64,000 bases of DNA, taken from assembly GCF_025567265.1 (NCBI RefSeq), contig NZ_JAOQJW010000008.1, positions 62,001-126,000 on the forward strand, written 5' to 3'. A model generated the notes under the pieces. The model was given only the letters and a program-made list of their open reading frames with translations. It had not been told where the DNA came from and made no database searches. This document shows positions 9,301 through 16,015 of the stretch, piece after piece (position 1 is the stretch's first letter; each line of letters opens with the position of its first letter). Made by a program: the position numbers and the translations under genes. This DNA comes from Dorea_A amylophila (GTDB lineage: Bacteria > Bacillota > Clostridia > Lachnospirales > Lachnospiraceae).

Positions 9301-10507
9301 CAACATACTTTTTATTATCCAGGTCATATACCTTAAATTCTGTTCCTGCAATCAGGACGGATTTCTTTGTTTCATCGTCTTTTTTCACGATTTTCAGTTT
9401 TGCCTTAAACTCTTTATCCAGAAGCACTCGCCAGATCTGCGGCTCATTTGGATGATGCTCTGTGATATTCACTTCAAAATCATCAACTGGCTTGTAATTG
9501 TGCGGTGTTGTAGTTTCACGCACAATATAGCTTCCAAATGGTAATGGAATACTGCAGGCATATCCTTTGTCATCTGTGAAAATCTCCGTTGCTCCATTTT
9601 CTCCACTCACTACTGGTTTGGCAGAATCAAAATCATAGCTTCCATCTGCTTTCTTTGTAAGGGAAGATTTCAGATAAACTGTAAATCCAGCTCCGGATAA
9701 CAGATCTGCATCTGTCTTTCCATTGTTGGCTGCTTTGATGATCTGGAATGGCTGTTTGATGACCTGCTCACTGGAAGCGCACTCTCTTTTTACTTCTGCT
9801 GTCATATCTCCTTCATAACTGCATGTAAGATCATGCTCTTCTGCATCTGCTAGGTATCCGGTCGGCGGAGTAATCTCTTTGACATAATATTTGCCAAGAT
9901 ATAAGCCATTTACAGAAGCCTGTCCTTTGTCATCTGTTGTAAGAGAAGCTACCTGCTCTCCTGCTTTATAAATAGTTCCCGTTGCTCCATCCGGGTACAC
10001 GATATCTTCACGGGCATACAGTCCATAAACTGCACCTTTCAGTGTGGCATCTCCCTGTGGTACTGCTTTTCCTGTTTCTTTATAATCTCTTCCGTCTCCG
10101 ACAGCTACCGCCTGTGTCTGTATATCTCTTTTACTTCCATCTTCTAATGTTTCATGATCTACGGCTGTATACATAAGCAATTGTCTACCGTCATCCAACT
10201 CTATTGCACTTCCCGAAAAACATCCATCCTTATCGTATTCTTCATCTGGTGCAAGAGCTGCTGGAAGATATTTCCAATGTAATAAGTCTTTACTTACCAC
10301 ATGCCCCCAATGCATACTGTCCCAGTGTGTATCATATGGATAATACTGATAAAAAAGATGGTACTCTCCCTGATAGTATGAAAAACCATTCGGATCATTC
10401 ATCCAACCGATATATGGACTCACATGAAAAGCCGGTCTGTCTTCTGCTTTTATCTGCTTTCCTTGTTCTTCTTCATATTTTCTAGCCTTTTCTAACATCT
10501 CACTCAT
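6332..10507 (-). CDS. GH32 N-terminus fused in frame to Cna-B/SpaA-repeat LPXTG-type adhesin
   Basis: This is a 1391-residue open frame with two unrelated parts. Residues 1 to about 140 are the start of a GH32 sucrose-6-phosphate hydrolase/invertase: GWMNDPNGFSYY at 34-45 (Asp nucleophile), then LFYQYYP, MHWGHVVSKDLLHW and FSGSA. The later catalytic RDP and EC motifs are absent. From about residue 144 (KETGKAVPQGDATLKGAVYG) it becomes an adhesin with about eleven SpaA/Cna-B domains. Each has the K...D...G.. entry strand, a GAxFxVY core and the YYVKE/YTLRE closing strand that usually carries an isopeptide Lys-Asn/Asp bond with Glu. The end is APKTGD, a hydrophobic segment and RKRKNK, a sortase signal. 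Large Cna-B adhesins are common in Tn1549-like ICEs. No signal peptide precedes the adhesin, because its real N-terminus has been replaced by the hydrolase piece; export is therefore doubtful. Ribosome site: AGGAG at 7 nt. A real deletion fusion and an assembly join are both possible. Confidence 0.85.
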   Translation of the reverse strand: MSEMLEKARKYEEEQGKQIKAEDRPAFHVSPYIGWMNDPNGFSYYQGEYHLFYQYYPYDTHWDSMHWGHVVSKDLLHWKYLPAALAPDEEYDKDGCFSGSAIELDDGRQLLMYTAVDHETLEDGSKRDIQTQAVAVGDGRDYKETGKAVPQGDATLKGAVYGLYAREDIVYPDGATGTIYKAGEQVASLTTDDKGQASVNGLYLGKYYVKEITPPTGYLADAEEHDLTCSYEGDMTAEVKRECASSEQVIKQPFQIIKAANNGKTDADLLSGAGFTVYLKSSLTKKADGSYDFDSAKPVVSGENGATEIFTDDKGYACSIPLPFGSYIVRETTTPHNYKPVDDFEVNITEHHPNEPQIWRVLLDKEFKAKLKIVKKDDETKKSVLIAGTEFKVYDLDNKKYVEQVTTYPVTTTHKSYFTDNQGYLIMPKNLKIGHYRIEEVNAPEGYTINKNYVEIAVDANTAYQMDSESGDAIITVDYENHPVKGKLTIYKKGEMLTGFKKDFVYEERYLKGAEFNVYAAENIYTPDYQKDENGNRQLIYAKDALVTTVTTGEDGKAVADNLPLGSYYVVEKTAPEGFVLNHDRSEVAFVYANQDTPVIEQEVTVGDDRQKVAIQVEKQDAENGATVAGAVFGIYNKADIKVDGKVIVKANTLLQEMTSDNDGLAVCTLDLPRGQYYVKELKAPAGFVSSDEILNLNASYQGQDVKTVKLKTVKKNQPTTVEITKSDVTTGVELDGAKLTVLDKEGNVVDQWTSVKDQPHVIKRLTVGEEYTLREEMAPYGYLKATDVKFTLEDTAEIQKVEMKDEVPTGLLIINKNGEFLDKVTLLDNVKGTVEHLFEYVTGSLSNVTFDVFAAEDIKAADGVSEDYFKADEKVGTITTNSNGIAQMGDLPAGKYYVKEVKTTHGYVLDGEPRYVDLSYRDQNTPVITYDEKWQNARQKIKVTILKKEKDTERVLAGGVFGLYTSEDIKNAKGEVLLEKDSLIEQRVTDEKGQITFTADLPVDGKYYVKEIVAPDGFVTTEEVQEFTFEYAGEDQTEVSYDFTFENQPTTVELTKTDLTTGKELPGAHLKVTDSDGNIVDEWTSTEESHVIKELVVGKEYTMTETKPADGYVTAESITFTVENTAEVQKHEMKDDVTKVEISKTDITGETEIPGAKLTILDKDDQVVESWTSTEEAHYIEKLPIGKYTLREEQAPKGYLLTADVTFEVKDTGEIQKVAMKDDTAKGKVILNKTDKSSGEPLKGVEFELRDSKGKVLETLKTDAAGHAESKLYEIATFKNGKYDTAIKYYLVETKTLDGYTLDQTKHEVTFAYANDSTPVVEVTFNLTNEKPEVPETPNTPDTPQSHEETKVSNAPKTGDSTNIWLPILLLVISTGGMAGLYICRKRKNK

Positions 10508-10679
10508 GCAAATTCTCCTGTTGTTCGTATCGTTATTTTTCTTCGCTTACTGACTTCTGATATTGATCAAAGTATTTCTGTTTAATTGAAAGATAATTGG
10601 ATAAACATATTTGCTGTTCATATCCTGTAGATAAGTTTCATGCACTTCTTCCTCCATTCCTCTATTAACCCTTCGTGTA

Positions 10680-10742
10680 TAACCGGTTACGTAACCGGTT
10701 ACTTTATAGTTCGATAATACTATATCCATCTCTTTCTGTCAA
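10680..10742 (-). promoter_or_regulatory. Sucrose-type promoter with LacI-family operator
   Basis: The minus strand carries TTGACA (10742-10737), a 17-nt spacer and TATTAT (10719-10714). About a dozen bases downstream lies a perfect 22-bp palindrome (10680-10701) built from two AACCGGTT units around a central ACGT. A CG-centred palindrome just downstream of the start site is the usual layout for a LacI/ScrR-type repressor roadblock. It drives the GH32-adhesin fusion about 170 bases further on. No regulator gene is present in the window. Bases 10508-10679 otherwise form an untranslated leader in which I see no gene. Confidence 0.75.
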
Positions 10743-10759
10743 CACTTTTGTGTATTAAA

Positions 10760-10860
10760 TTAACCAGTCCCTGCTCCCAGTTTTACGATAGAATTCTGTA
10801 GGATCGCCTCGTTTTCCGGATCTGTGTAAGCAGTTGCCTCATCAAGGATTACAACTACAC
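10760..10860 (-). pseudogene. 3' stub of an ABC-transporter ATPase gene
   Basis: The minus strand encodes VVVILDEATAYTDPENEAI followed by LQNSIVKLGAGTG and a stop. LDEATAYTDPENE is the Walker B and D-loop region of an exporter-type ABC ATPase. Nothing of the Walker A or signature motif remains. The fragment abuts, out of frame, the end of the cytidylate-kinase-like gene, so the last few residues of that protein (CSCNP) are read from ABC DNA. It marks a deletion or recombination breakpoint near 10855. Confidence 0.75.
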
Positions 10861-11435
10861 TCCATAATAATCTTCTCACATCTGTTATATCCAAGCTTCG
10901 AGCTGTTCAGACACAACGTATAATTACTGGCCTTTCCCCATTTCTGATCGGTGTAAAAATTATAATTCGTCATACGCCTTTTATCCGTATCTACCATCAT
11001 TTTGACAGCTTCCTTCTCTCCTACATTATATAAGTCCATAATACGCTGTGTTTTTTCCGGCATATCCCCATGGATAAATACGTTCAATACATCATCCCGA
11101 TCCTTCAGGATATAATCTGCATTTCTTCCGATAATTACACAAGATTCCCTATCAGCCAGTTCTAAAATAACCTTTCTCTGCGCCTCATACAACATGTCTT
11201 CTATGGATTTTCCTGTGATATCACGTCCGGCAAATGCATATGCAAATAATCCTTTCTTCGGAGATAATTCTGCACTTTCCCGGACATATTCCGGAGATAA
11301 ACCAGACTTCTCTGCAATCTCATTAATGATATTTTTATCATAATAAGTAATCCCAAGTTTCTTCGCTGTTTCTTCTCCGATAAAACGTCCGCCACTTCCA
11401 AATTCTCTGCTGATTGTAATGATTCTTTTTTCCAT
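10842..11435 (-). CDS. Cytidylate kinase-like family protein (3' end replaced)
   Basis: The 197-residue protein begins MEKRIITISREFGSGGRFIG, a P-loop-like GSGG segment typical of the cytidylate-kinase-like family. It then has YYDKNIINEIAEKSG, the GRNADYIL block and the C-terminal pattern NYNFYTDQKWG...YTLCLNSS found in this group. The family resembles nucleoside monophosphate kinases; the substrate is unknown. It follows the MATE gene by 13 bases with AAGGAGG ahead of the start, so they are probably co-transcribed. The last residues (CSCNP) come from a fused ABC-ATPase fragment, but the domain is almost complete and may still work. A second, longer member is at 41141-42151. Confidence 0.8.
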   Translation of the reverse strand: MEKRIITISREFGSGGRFIGEETAKKLGITYYDKNIINEIAEKSGLSPEYVRESAELSPKKGLFAYAFAGRDITGKSIEDMLYEAQRKVILELADRESCVIIGRNADYILKDRDDVLNVFIHGDMPEKTQRIMDLYNVGEKEAVKMMVDTDKRRMTNYNFYTDQKWGKASNYTLCLNSSKLGYNRCEKIIMECSCNP

Positions 11436-11448
11436 CTCTGATTCCTCC

Positions 11449-12816
11449 TTAATTCAAAACATCAACTTTATTTTTACTGATTCTCTTCAAGAACACATAT
11501 CCTACAAAGCATGAAATAATTTCAGTAATTGGAAATGCCCACCAGATCAGCGAAACTGTCATCTCACCATTTCTGACAAACACGGAAAAAATTCCAGCCA
11601 GCGGCAGAATAATAATAAACTGTCTCAGAAGCGAAATAACCAGTGATTCCACGCCACCATTCAATGCCTGATAAATGCCCTGATAAGCAATATTGATTCC
11701 GGCAAACAAGAAGCTTACTGAGATTATCCTCATTGCTCCGATAAAATATTCTCTGGACGCCCCTGCATTAAACAGCGTTGCAAATCCCCCTGGAAAAATC
11801 TCTGTAATTACAATTCCCAGAATCATTAATATAACCGTATAGATCAGACCATATTTGATTCCATCCTGAATTCTCTTTTTGCTTCTCATTCCATAAGCAA
11901 ATGCAATGATCGGAGTGATCGCATCTCGCAGACCGAAAGCAAGAAACAGTACAAACTGCTGAACTTTATAAAATAATCCATAAGCTGTCTGTGCTGACGG
12001 ATTGAATTTCAGAATCAGATTCATTACATAAACCATAATGGACATCAGTGCCTGTGCAATGATTGCCGGAAGTCCGATTGTATAGATCTCCTTGATAATT
12101 CTGCCATCCGGCTTCATGTATTTCGCCCCATGCTCGAATTCCTTATTGAATTTGATATGAAAAATGAGCAGTAATACCGCGGATGCTACCTGACCAATTA
12201 CAGTTGCATAAGCCGCTCCTTTCACTCCCATTTCCGGGCAGGGTCCAATACCGTAGATCATGATCGGATCAAGAATGATATTTACAACTGCGCCAACCAC
12301 CTGTCCAATCGTGGAATAAAGAGAACGTCCTGTTGCCTGCAATAACTTTTCAAATAAAGAAAAGAAAATAATACCAAAAGAGATTACGCAGCATATCCTC
12401 AGATAGCTGACTCCCATCTCCAATACTTCTGCATCTACTGTCTGCGATGAAATATATGCTTTCACCCCAAAGATACCAAACAATAAGCAGACCACATAAA
12501 TAATCACTCCCAGAAACAGACTGTTTCCTGCTACCTTTGCAGCTTTTTTACTATTTCCCTGTCCAAGTGTCCTTGCAAGAAGTGCATTGGTTCCTACACC
12601 GGTTCCGATCCCCACTGCCACCATAAGCATCTGAACCGGAAATACCAGTGTCAAAGCATTTAGTGCTGCTTCACTGCCTACTCTCATATTTCCCACAAAC
12701 GCACTGTCTACTATGTTATAGACTGCCTGCAATGCCATGGATAAGATCATCGGGATTCCCATCTGGACCATCAACTTATTCACCGGCATCTCCTTCATCT
12801 TGTTGCTTTCCGCCAT
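11449..12816 (-). CDS. MATE family multidrug efflux transporter
   Basis: The 455-residue integral membrane protein has about twelve hydrophobic segments and MATE-type N-terminal features: PVNKLMVQMGIPMILSMALQAVYNIVDSAFVG. It should export cationic drugs or metabolites across the plasma membrane using Na+ or H+. I chose the ATG at 12816, with AAAGGAG 10 nt upstream; a longer reading (to 12867) would run into the leader hairpins. A consensus promoter (13016-12988) and about 165 bases of structured leader with two homologous hairpins precede it, implying control in the leader. The cytidylate-kinase-like gene follows in the same unit. Confidence 0.9.
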   Translation of the reverse strand: MAESNKMKEMPVNKLMVQMGIPMILSMALQAVYNIVDSAFVGNMRVGSEAALNALTLVFPVQMLMVAVGIGTGVGTNALLARTLGQGNSKKAAKVAGNSLFLGVIIYVVCLLFGIFGVKAYISSQTVDAEVLEMGVSYLRICCVISFGIIFFSLFEKLLQATGRSLYSTIGQVVGAVVNIILDPIMIYGIGPCPEMGVKGAAYATVIGQVASAVLLLIFHIKFNKEFEHGAKYMKPDGRIIKEIYTIGLPAIIAQALMSIMVYVMNLILKFNPSAQTAYGLFYKVQQFVLFLAFGLRDAITPIIAFAYGMRSKKRIQDGIKYGLIYTVILMILGIVITEIFPGGFATLFNAGASREYFIGAMRIISVSFLFAGINIAYQGIYQALNGGVESLVISLLRQFIIILPLAGIFSVFVRNGEMTVSLIWWAFPITEIISCFVGYVFLKRISKNKVDVLN

Positions 12817-12844
12817 TTCGTTTAAACTCCTTTCTTTTTGACAC

Positions 12845-12904
12845 AAAAAAAGTGCGTACCCTGTCATATAAGCTGGACTTACGCTGACACGCTACACACT
12901 TTTT
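12845..12904 (-). promoter_or_regulatory. Leader hairpin B, proximal to MATE gene, with U-tract
   Basis: The minus strand folds as an outer stem (AAGTGTGTA with GTACGCACTT), an inner stem (TGTCA/TGACA) and an apical stem TAAG/CTTA closing the loop TCCAG, followed by seven or more T. It looks like a terminator but has unpaired internal-loop bases (AGCG, GGG) shared with hairpin A. The ribosome site of the MATE gene follows within 20 bases. Confidence 0.65.
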
Positions 12905-12930
12905 CTTGGCGATATTTACTTTTTGCAAAA

Positions 12931-12981
12931 TAAAAAACGAGTAGCCGGTAAACTGGATTTACGCTTACTTGCTACTCGTTT
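12931..12981 (-). promoter_or_regulatory. Leader hairpin A, at the predicted transcript 5' end, with U-tract
   Basis: The minus strand has an 8-bp outer stem CGAGTAGC/GCTACTCG and an apical stem GTAAA/TTTAC closing the loop TCCAG, followed by TTTTTTATTTT. The shared string AGCGTAA(A/G)TCCAG links it to hairpin B. The apical A-T pair here is G-C in B, a compensatory change. It begins at or just after the predicted transcription start, so it is the first structure made. Confidence 0.65.
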
Positions 12982-12987
12982 CTTGTA

Positions 12988-13016
12988 ATTATATTACCTC
13001 TTTTTCAAAAAGTCAA
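12988..13016 (-). promoter_or_regulatory. Consensus sigma-A promoter for MATE operon
   Basis: TTGACT (13016-13011), a 17-nt spacer and TATAAT (12993-12988) lie on the minus strand. The predicted start is near 12981, immediately before leader hairpin A. The promoter overlaps the last codons of the acyltransferase fragment. Confidence 0.8.
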
Positions 13017-13155
13017 ACACCAGGACAACCGGAATAATCTTTTTTCCGGTCTTTAATGCCAGATTCACCGGGCCGTCATAGAGTGGTTTTATCAATCTGT
13101 TTAAATCATAATTGTGCGAACCCTCCGGGAATATCAGAATGCTTTGTGTCTGAAT
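12994..13155 (-). pseudogene. C-terminal stub of a PlsC-type acyltransferase
   Basis: The minus strand reads SILIFPEGSHNYDLNRLIKP, later LALKTGKKIIPVVLVF, then a stop. FPEG and the KTGKKIIPVV strand are hallmarks of 1-acylglycerol-3-phosphate acyltransferases (PlsC). The catalytic HxxxxD half is missing and no start codon with a ribosome site fits. It lies between the ABC-2 permease stop and the MATE promoter and is best read as a remnant. Confidence 0.7.
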
Positions 13156-13166
13156 CCTTATAATTG

Positions 13167-13838
13167 TTAAAACTCTTTCTTTTTCATAACTCTCATACTG
13201 TACTTATACGAAGCAAACCATACAATCAGACTTAATACAATCAGTGCAATCGCGATTCCAAAATCGCCTGTTTCTCCTATCATATACGAAATACTTTCTT
13301 TTAATCCCGAGTTAGCCCTCACAAAAGATCCAATTATATAACAACTTGCAAAAACAATTAAAACTGCAATTGGCAGTGCAAATCGTCCTTTCTCTCCTAC
13401 AAACCTTAACCGAATTGCAATCACAATCCCCGCAATCGCCTGAAACACAAAAATTGTGATCAGCTCCATTGCCAACATTTCCAAATCAAAAACTTCTCCC
13501 GGCTTTATGAATACAGCAATTCCTGCACAGATTACTCCAATCCCCCATCCAAACACTGTCATAATAAAGGAAAACATGTATTTTTCTCTGACATATATTT
13601 TTTTGTTTACAGGTAAAGAAAATAAATACGTGTAGCCATGTTCATTTTCATCATAACTGATCGTATTCCCTGAATAAACTGCCATAACGGATGGAATATA
13701 CATTGCAATGAAGGTAGCTCCTGTTTTTCCCGTTAGTATAAAGAATAATGCCATAAACGCCAACATCAGAAAAAGATTGCTGCCTTGCCGGAAAAACAAC
13801 CGAAAATCCTTTTCCAGCAGTCCTCTGATTCCTTTCAT
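13167..13838 (-). CDS. ABC-2 type transporter permease
   Basis: This 223-residue membrane protein has six hydrophobic segments. It begins MKGIRGLLEKDFRLFFRQGSN and contains the block YDENEHGYTYLFSLPVNKKIYVREKY, typical of ABC-2 permeases that pair with YtrB-like ATPases. It partners the ATPase encoded immediately upstream, whose stop overlaps this start. Together they probably form an exporter induced by cell-envelope stress or an antibiotic; the substrate cannot be read from sequence. It ends next to the acyltransferase stub. Confidence 0.85.
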   Translation of the reverse strand: MKGIRGLLEKDFRLFFRQGSNLFLMLAFMALFFILTGKTGATFIAMYIPSVMAVYSGNTISYDENEHGYTYLFSLPVNKKIYVREKYMFSFIMTVFGWGIGVICAGIAVFIKPGEVFDLEMLAMELITIFVFQAIAGIVIAIRLRFVGEKGRFALPIAVLIVFASCYIIGSFVRANSGLKESISYMIGETGDFGIAIALIVLSLIVWFASYKYSMRVMKKKEF

Positions 13839-14686
13839 TATCTCTCGCCTCCTGTCAACATAAGAATCACCTGATCAAGTGAGCCGCTCTCCACTACGAT
13901 CTCCGGATAATTTTCTATATAATACTGCTTCTCGTTCGTCAGGCAGGAAATTCCAAAGTTCTCTTTTTTCTCTTTCAAAATGTAACTTTTATCCACTGCC
14001 TGATATTGCGCCTCACTGACTTTCAACACCGCATATTTTTCAAGAATCGTATCCATCTCTTCATGAAGTACAATCTTTCCTTTATGAATCACATAGATGT
14101 CATCACACAGATGCTCCAGATCCGAAGAAATATGTGAACTGATCAGGATGCTTCTCTCCGGCTCTTCTTCCATATATTCTCTTAAAATGTCCAGCATCGC
14201 TTCCCTTGCTCCGACATCAAGTCCTGCTGTCGGCTCGTCCATCATTAGAAATTCTGCCTGGTGTGTCAATGCAATGATCAGATTCAATTTTGCTTTCGTA
14301 CCTGTTGAATACTCTTTTATAAATTTATTCAACGGAATCTGATATCTGTCACACATCAGATGGAATTTTTCTGCTTCAAATCCTGGATACAATCTTGCCA
14401 GAACTGCCTCAACATCTTTCCCTTTCAAATAACCGCTGAATCCGGCTTCTGCCAGAACAACTCCCAACTCTTCTTTCTCTTTTTCACCTAACTGTTCCGG
14501 TGTTTTTCCCATGATCTTTATCTCGCCGCCATCATAAGAAATAAGTCCGAGCATTGCTTTGAATAAGGTACTCTTACCGGCTCCGTTCTCTCCGACCAGA
14601 CCAGTAATTCTTCCTTTTTCTACGTTTAATGAACAGTCTAACTGAAATTCGCCGTAGCTTTTCTTAACCCCTTTGATTTCTAACAT
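13838..14686 (-). CDS. ABC transporter ATP-binding protein
   Basis: The 282-residue ATPase has Walker A GLVGENGAGKST near residue 35, the signature region EYSTGTKAKLNLIIALTH and Walker B EFLMMDEPTAGLD. The C-terminal extension is typical of single-domain exporter ATPases (YtrB/CcmA-like). It energises the permease at 13167-13838 at the inner face of the membrane. Its start codon overlaps the end of the GntR regulator gene (ATG inside ...TTATGTTAG), so the three genes are one translationally coupled operon. Confidence 0.9.
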   Translation of the reverse strand: MLEIKGVKKSYGEFQLDCSLNVEKGRITGLVGENGAGKSTLFKAMLGLISYDGGEIKIMGKTPEQLGEKEKEELGVVLAEAGFSGYLKGKDVEAVLARLYPGFEAEKFHLMCDRYQIPLNKFIKEYSTGTKAKLNLIIALTHQAEFLMMDEPTAGLDVGAREAMLDILREYMEEEPERSILISSHISSDLEHLCDDIYVIHKGKIVLHEEMDTILEKYAVLKVSEAQYQAVDKSYILKEKKENFGISCLTNEKQYYIENYPEIVVESGSLDQVILMLTGGER

Positions 14687-15063
14687 AAGTATTCATCCTC
14701 CATGATGAGTTCAAATAATGAACGAATCTCTTCCTCTTTCATTCCGCAGCGCCTTCCCTTCTGGATCACTGCTTCCAGATCTGTCTCAACTTCTTTTCTG
14801 CGTTCTTCTTCCATCAGCTGTGTATTGGATGCCGCAACATAAGTTCCCTTCCCATGAACCGTGACTGTCATGCCTTCCGCTTCCAGATTGTCATATGCTT
14901 TCTTCACTGTAAGTGCACTGATCTTCAGTTCCTTTGCCATCGTTCTCACGGACGGCAATATATCATTTTCTTTTAATTCTCCGGAGATAATCTGTGCTTT
15001 GATCTGCTCCATAATTTGTTCATAGATTGGTACCATCGACGAATTATTGATTATAATCTTCAT
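14680..15063 (-). CDS. GntR-family (YtrA-type) transcriptional regulator
   Basis: The 127-residue protein starts at the ATG at 15063 (AGGAGG at 7 nt): MKIIINNSSMVPIYEQIMEQ. A GntR winged helix follows (ISGELKENDILPSVRTMAKE and LTVKKAYDNLEAEG). The short C-terminus without an effector domain is the YtrA subfamily pattern. YtrA-type regulators usually repress their own operon, which encodes an ABC transporter; here the ATPase and permease follow directly. A symmetric site overlapping the promoter (15081-15129) is the likely autoregulatory operator. Confidence 0.9.
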   Translation of the reverse strand: MKIIINNSSMVPIYEQIMEQIKAQIISGELKENDILPSVRTMAKELKISALTVKKAYDNLEAEGMTVTVHGKGTYVAASNTQLMEEERRKEVETDLEAVIQKGRRCGMKEEEIRSLFELIMEDEYLC

Positions 15064-15080
15064 ATGTTTCCTCCTGTTGT

Positions 15081-15129
15081 AAACAGTATATAACAGCATA
15101 GTACTGTTGTCAACTGTTATATACTGTTT
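15081..15129 (-). promoter_or_regulatory. Promoter and inverted-repeat operator of the GntR/ABC operon
   Basis: The minus strand carries TTGACA (15113-15108), a 17-nt spacer and TATACT (15090-15085). A perfect 16-bp inverted repeat, AAACAGTATATAACAG at 15081-15096 and its complement at 15114-15129, brackets the promoter with one arm over the -10 box. This fits binding by the YtrA-like dimer encoded downstream. Confidence 0.85.
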
Positions 15130-15214
15130 ATCTTTTTTTCTGTTGCAAAATACGAGGGGTTTACATTTCCAGAATATGTACCGGCTAATTGGGAAAAGGT
15201 CATGCCTGTATAAT

Positions 15215-15261
15215 ATTTTATCCCCTTCCCAGATGCATGACACCTGAGAGGGGGATAAAAT
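15215..15261. terminator. Stem-loop between convergent/adjacent operons
   Basis: An 11-bp stem ATTTTATCCCC/GGGGATAAAAT encloses about 25 bases. It lies between the end of the surface operon (15293) and the GntR promoter. The A/T-rich ends provide modest U-tracts on both strands, so it probably terminates the surface operon. Confidence 0.5.
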
Positions 15262-15292
15262 CTTTTGCTATCTGTACCGATACGCCCTTTTG

Positions 15293-16009
15293 TTATTTAT
15301 TTTTTCTTCTTATAACCGTCACACTGATCACAGCTGCTGCTGCAATTGCTGCCAGTGCATAAAGCATCGGTCTTGCTTCGTCTCCTGTGACTGCTGCTAT
15401 CTGGTTTTTCAGCTTATTTAACGGTGTCTTTTTTTCTGATTCATGTCCCTTTCCAGTGCCCGGTGTTCCTTTATTCGGATCTTTATCCTTATCTGGATTT
15501 TTTCCCGGATCTTTATCCTTATCTGGGTCTTTGCTTTCGCCGCCGCTGGTATCTTCTGCTGTCTCAATGACCAGTGTCGTATCCTCGCAGACTTCTTCCA
15601 GTGTCAGATATCCGTCCTTGAACTGTTCCGTAACGTCTTCCCCGTTCAGAAGAATCCTTGAAACCTTCCATCCTTCTTCCGGTGTGATCCGTATCTTCGG
15701 CTCGGCAAAACGATCCACAACAAAGTTATCTATGTTGCCTTCTATCTGATCTTCTTCCCCTTCTATCACTACATCTGCGTGACTTTTTTCCACACGGATA
15801 TTATGGGAGTCCGGCACGGTTGTACTGATGGTGCTCTGGGAATTCGATGAGCTTCCTGCATCTGCTGCCAGAACGGACATGGTCGTAAAAAACATCGCTG
15901 CGATTGCAGCCAGCATAGTCATCATTGTCACAAACACTGCCGTTGTAATGCGGACAGTCTTTTTATCCACAATGATATCCAATTTTTCTGTCTTTTTCCT
16001 CATATGCAC
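15293..16009 (-). CDS. Cell-surface protein with N-terminal signal and C-terminal anchor
   Basis: The 238-residue protein has a signal/membrane segment at residues ~20-48 ending VLAADAG, and a folded region of about 110 residues (RVEKSHADVVIEGE ... DTTLVIET). A spacer rich in DPDKDKDPGK-type repeats follows. The end reads AAVTGDEARP, a hydrophobic segment and VIRRKNK, which resembles a degenerate sortase signal (xxTGD instead of LPxTG). It should be exported and held at the membrane or wall. It is the last gene of the operon led by the 2733-residue repeat protein, 6 bases after the preceding gene. I do not recognise the folded domain. Confidence 0.75.
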   Translation of the reverse strand: MHMRKKTEKLDIIVDKKTVRITTAVFVTMMTMLAAIAAMFFTTMSVLAADAGSSSNSQSTISTTVPDSHNIRVEKSHADVVIEGEEDQIEGNIDNFVVDRFAEPKIRITPEEGWKVSRILLNGEDVTEQFKDGYLTLEEVCEDTTLVIETAEDTSGGESKDPDKDKDPGKNPDKDKDPNKGTPGTGKGHESEKKTPLNKLKNQIAAVTGDEARPMLYALAAIAAAAVISVTVIRRKNK

Positions 16010-16015
16010 GCCCCC

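Noticed and set aside
8759..9544. 261-codon plus-strand frame
   Set aside because: Antisense to the Cna-B repeats; an artefact of the real gene's codon bias with no family features.
10547..10729. 60-codon minus-strand frame upstream of the GH32 start
   Set aside because: It covers the promoter and operator and has no ribosome site or family pattern. This stretch is regulatory.
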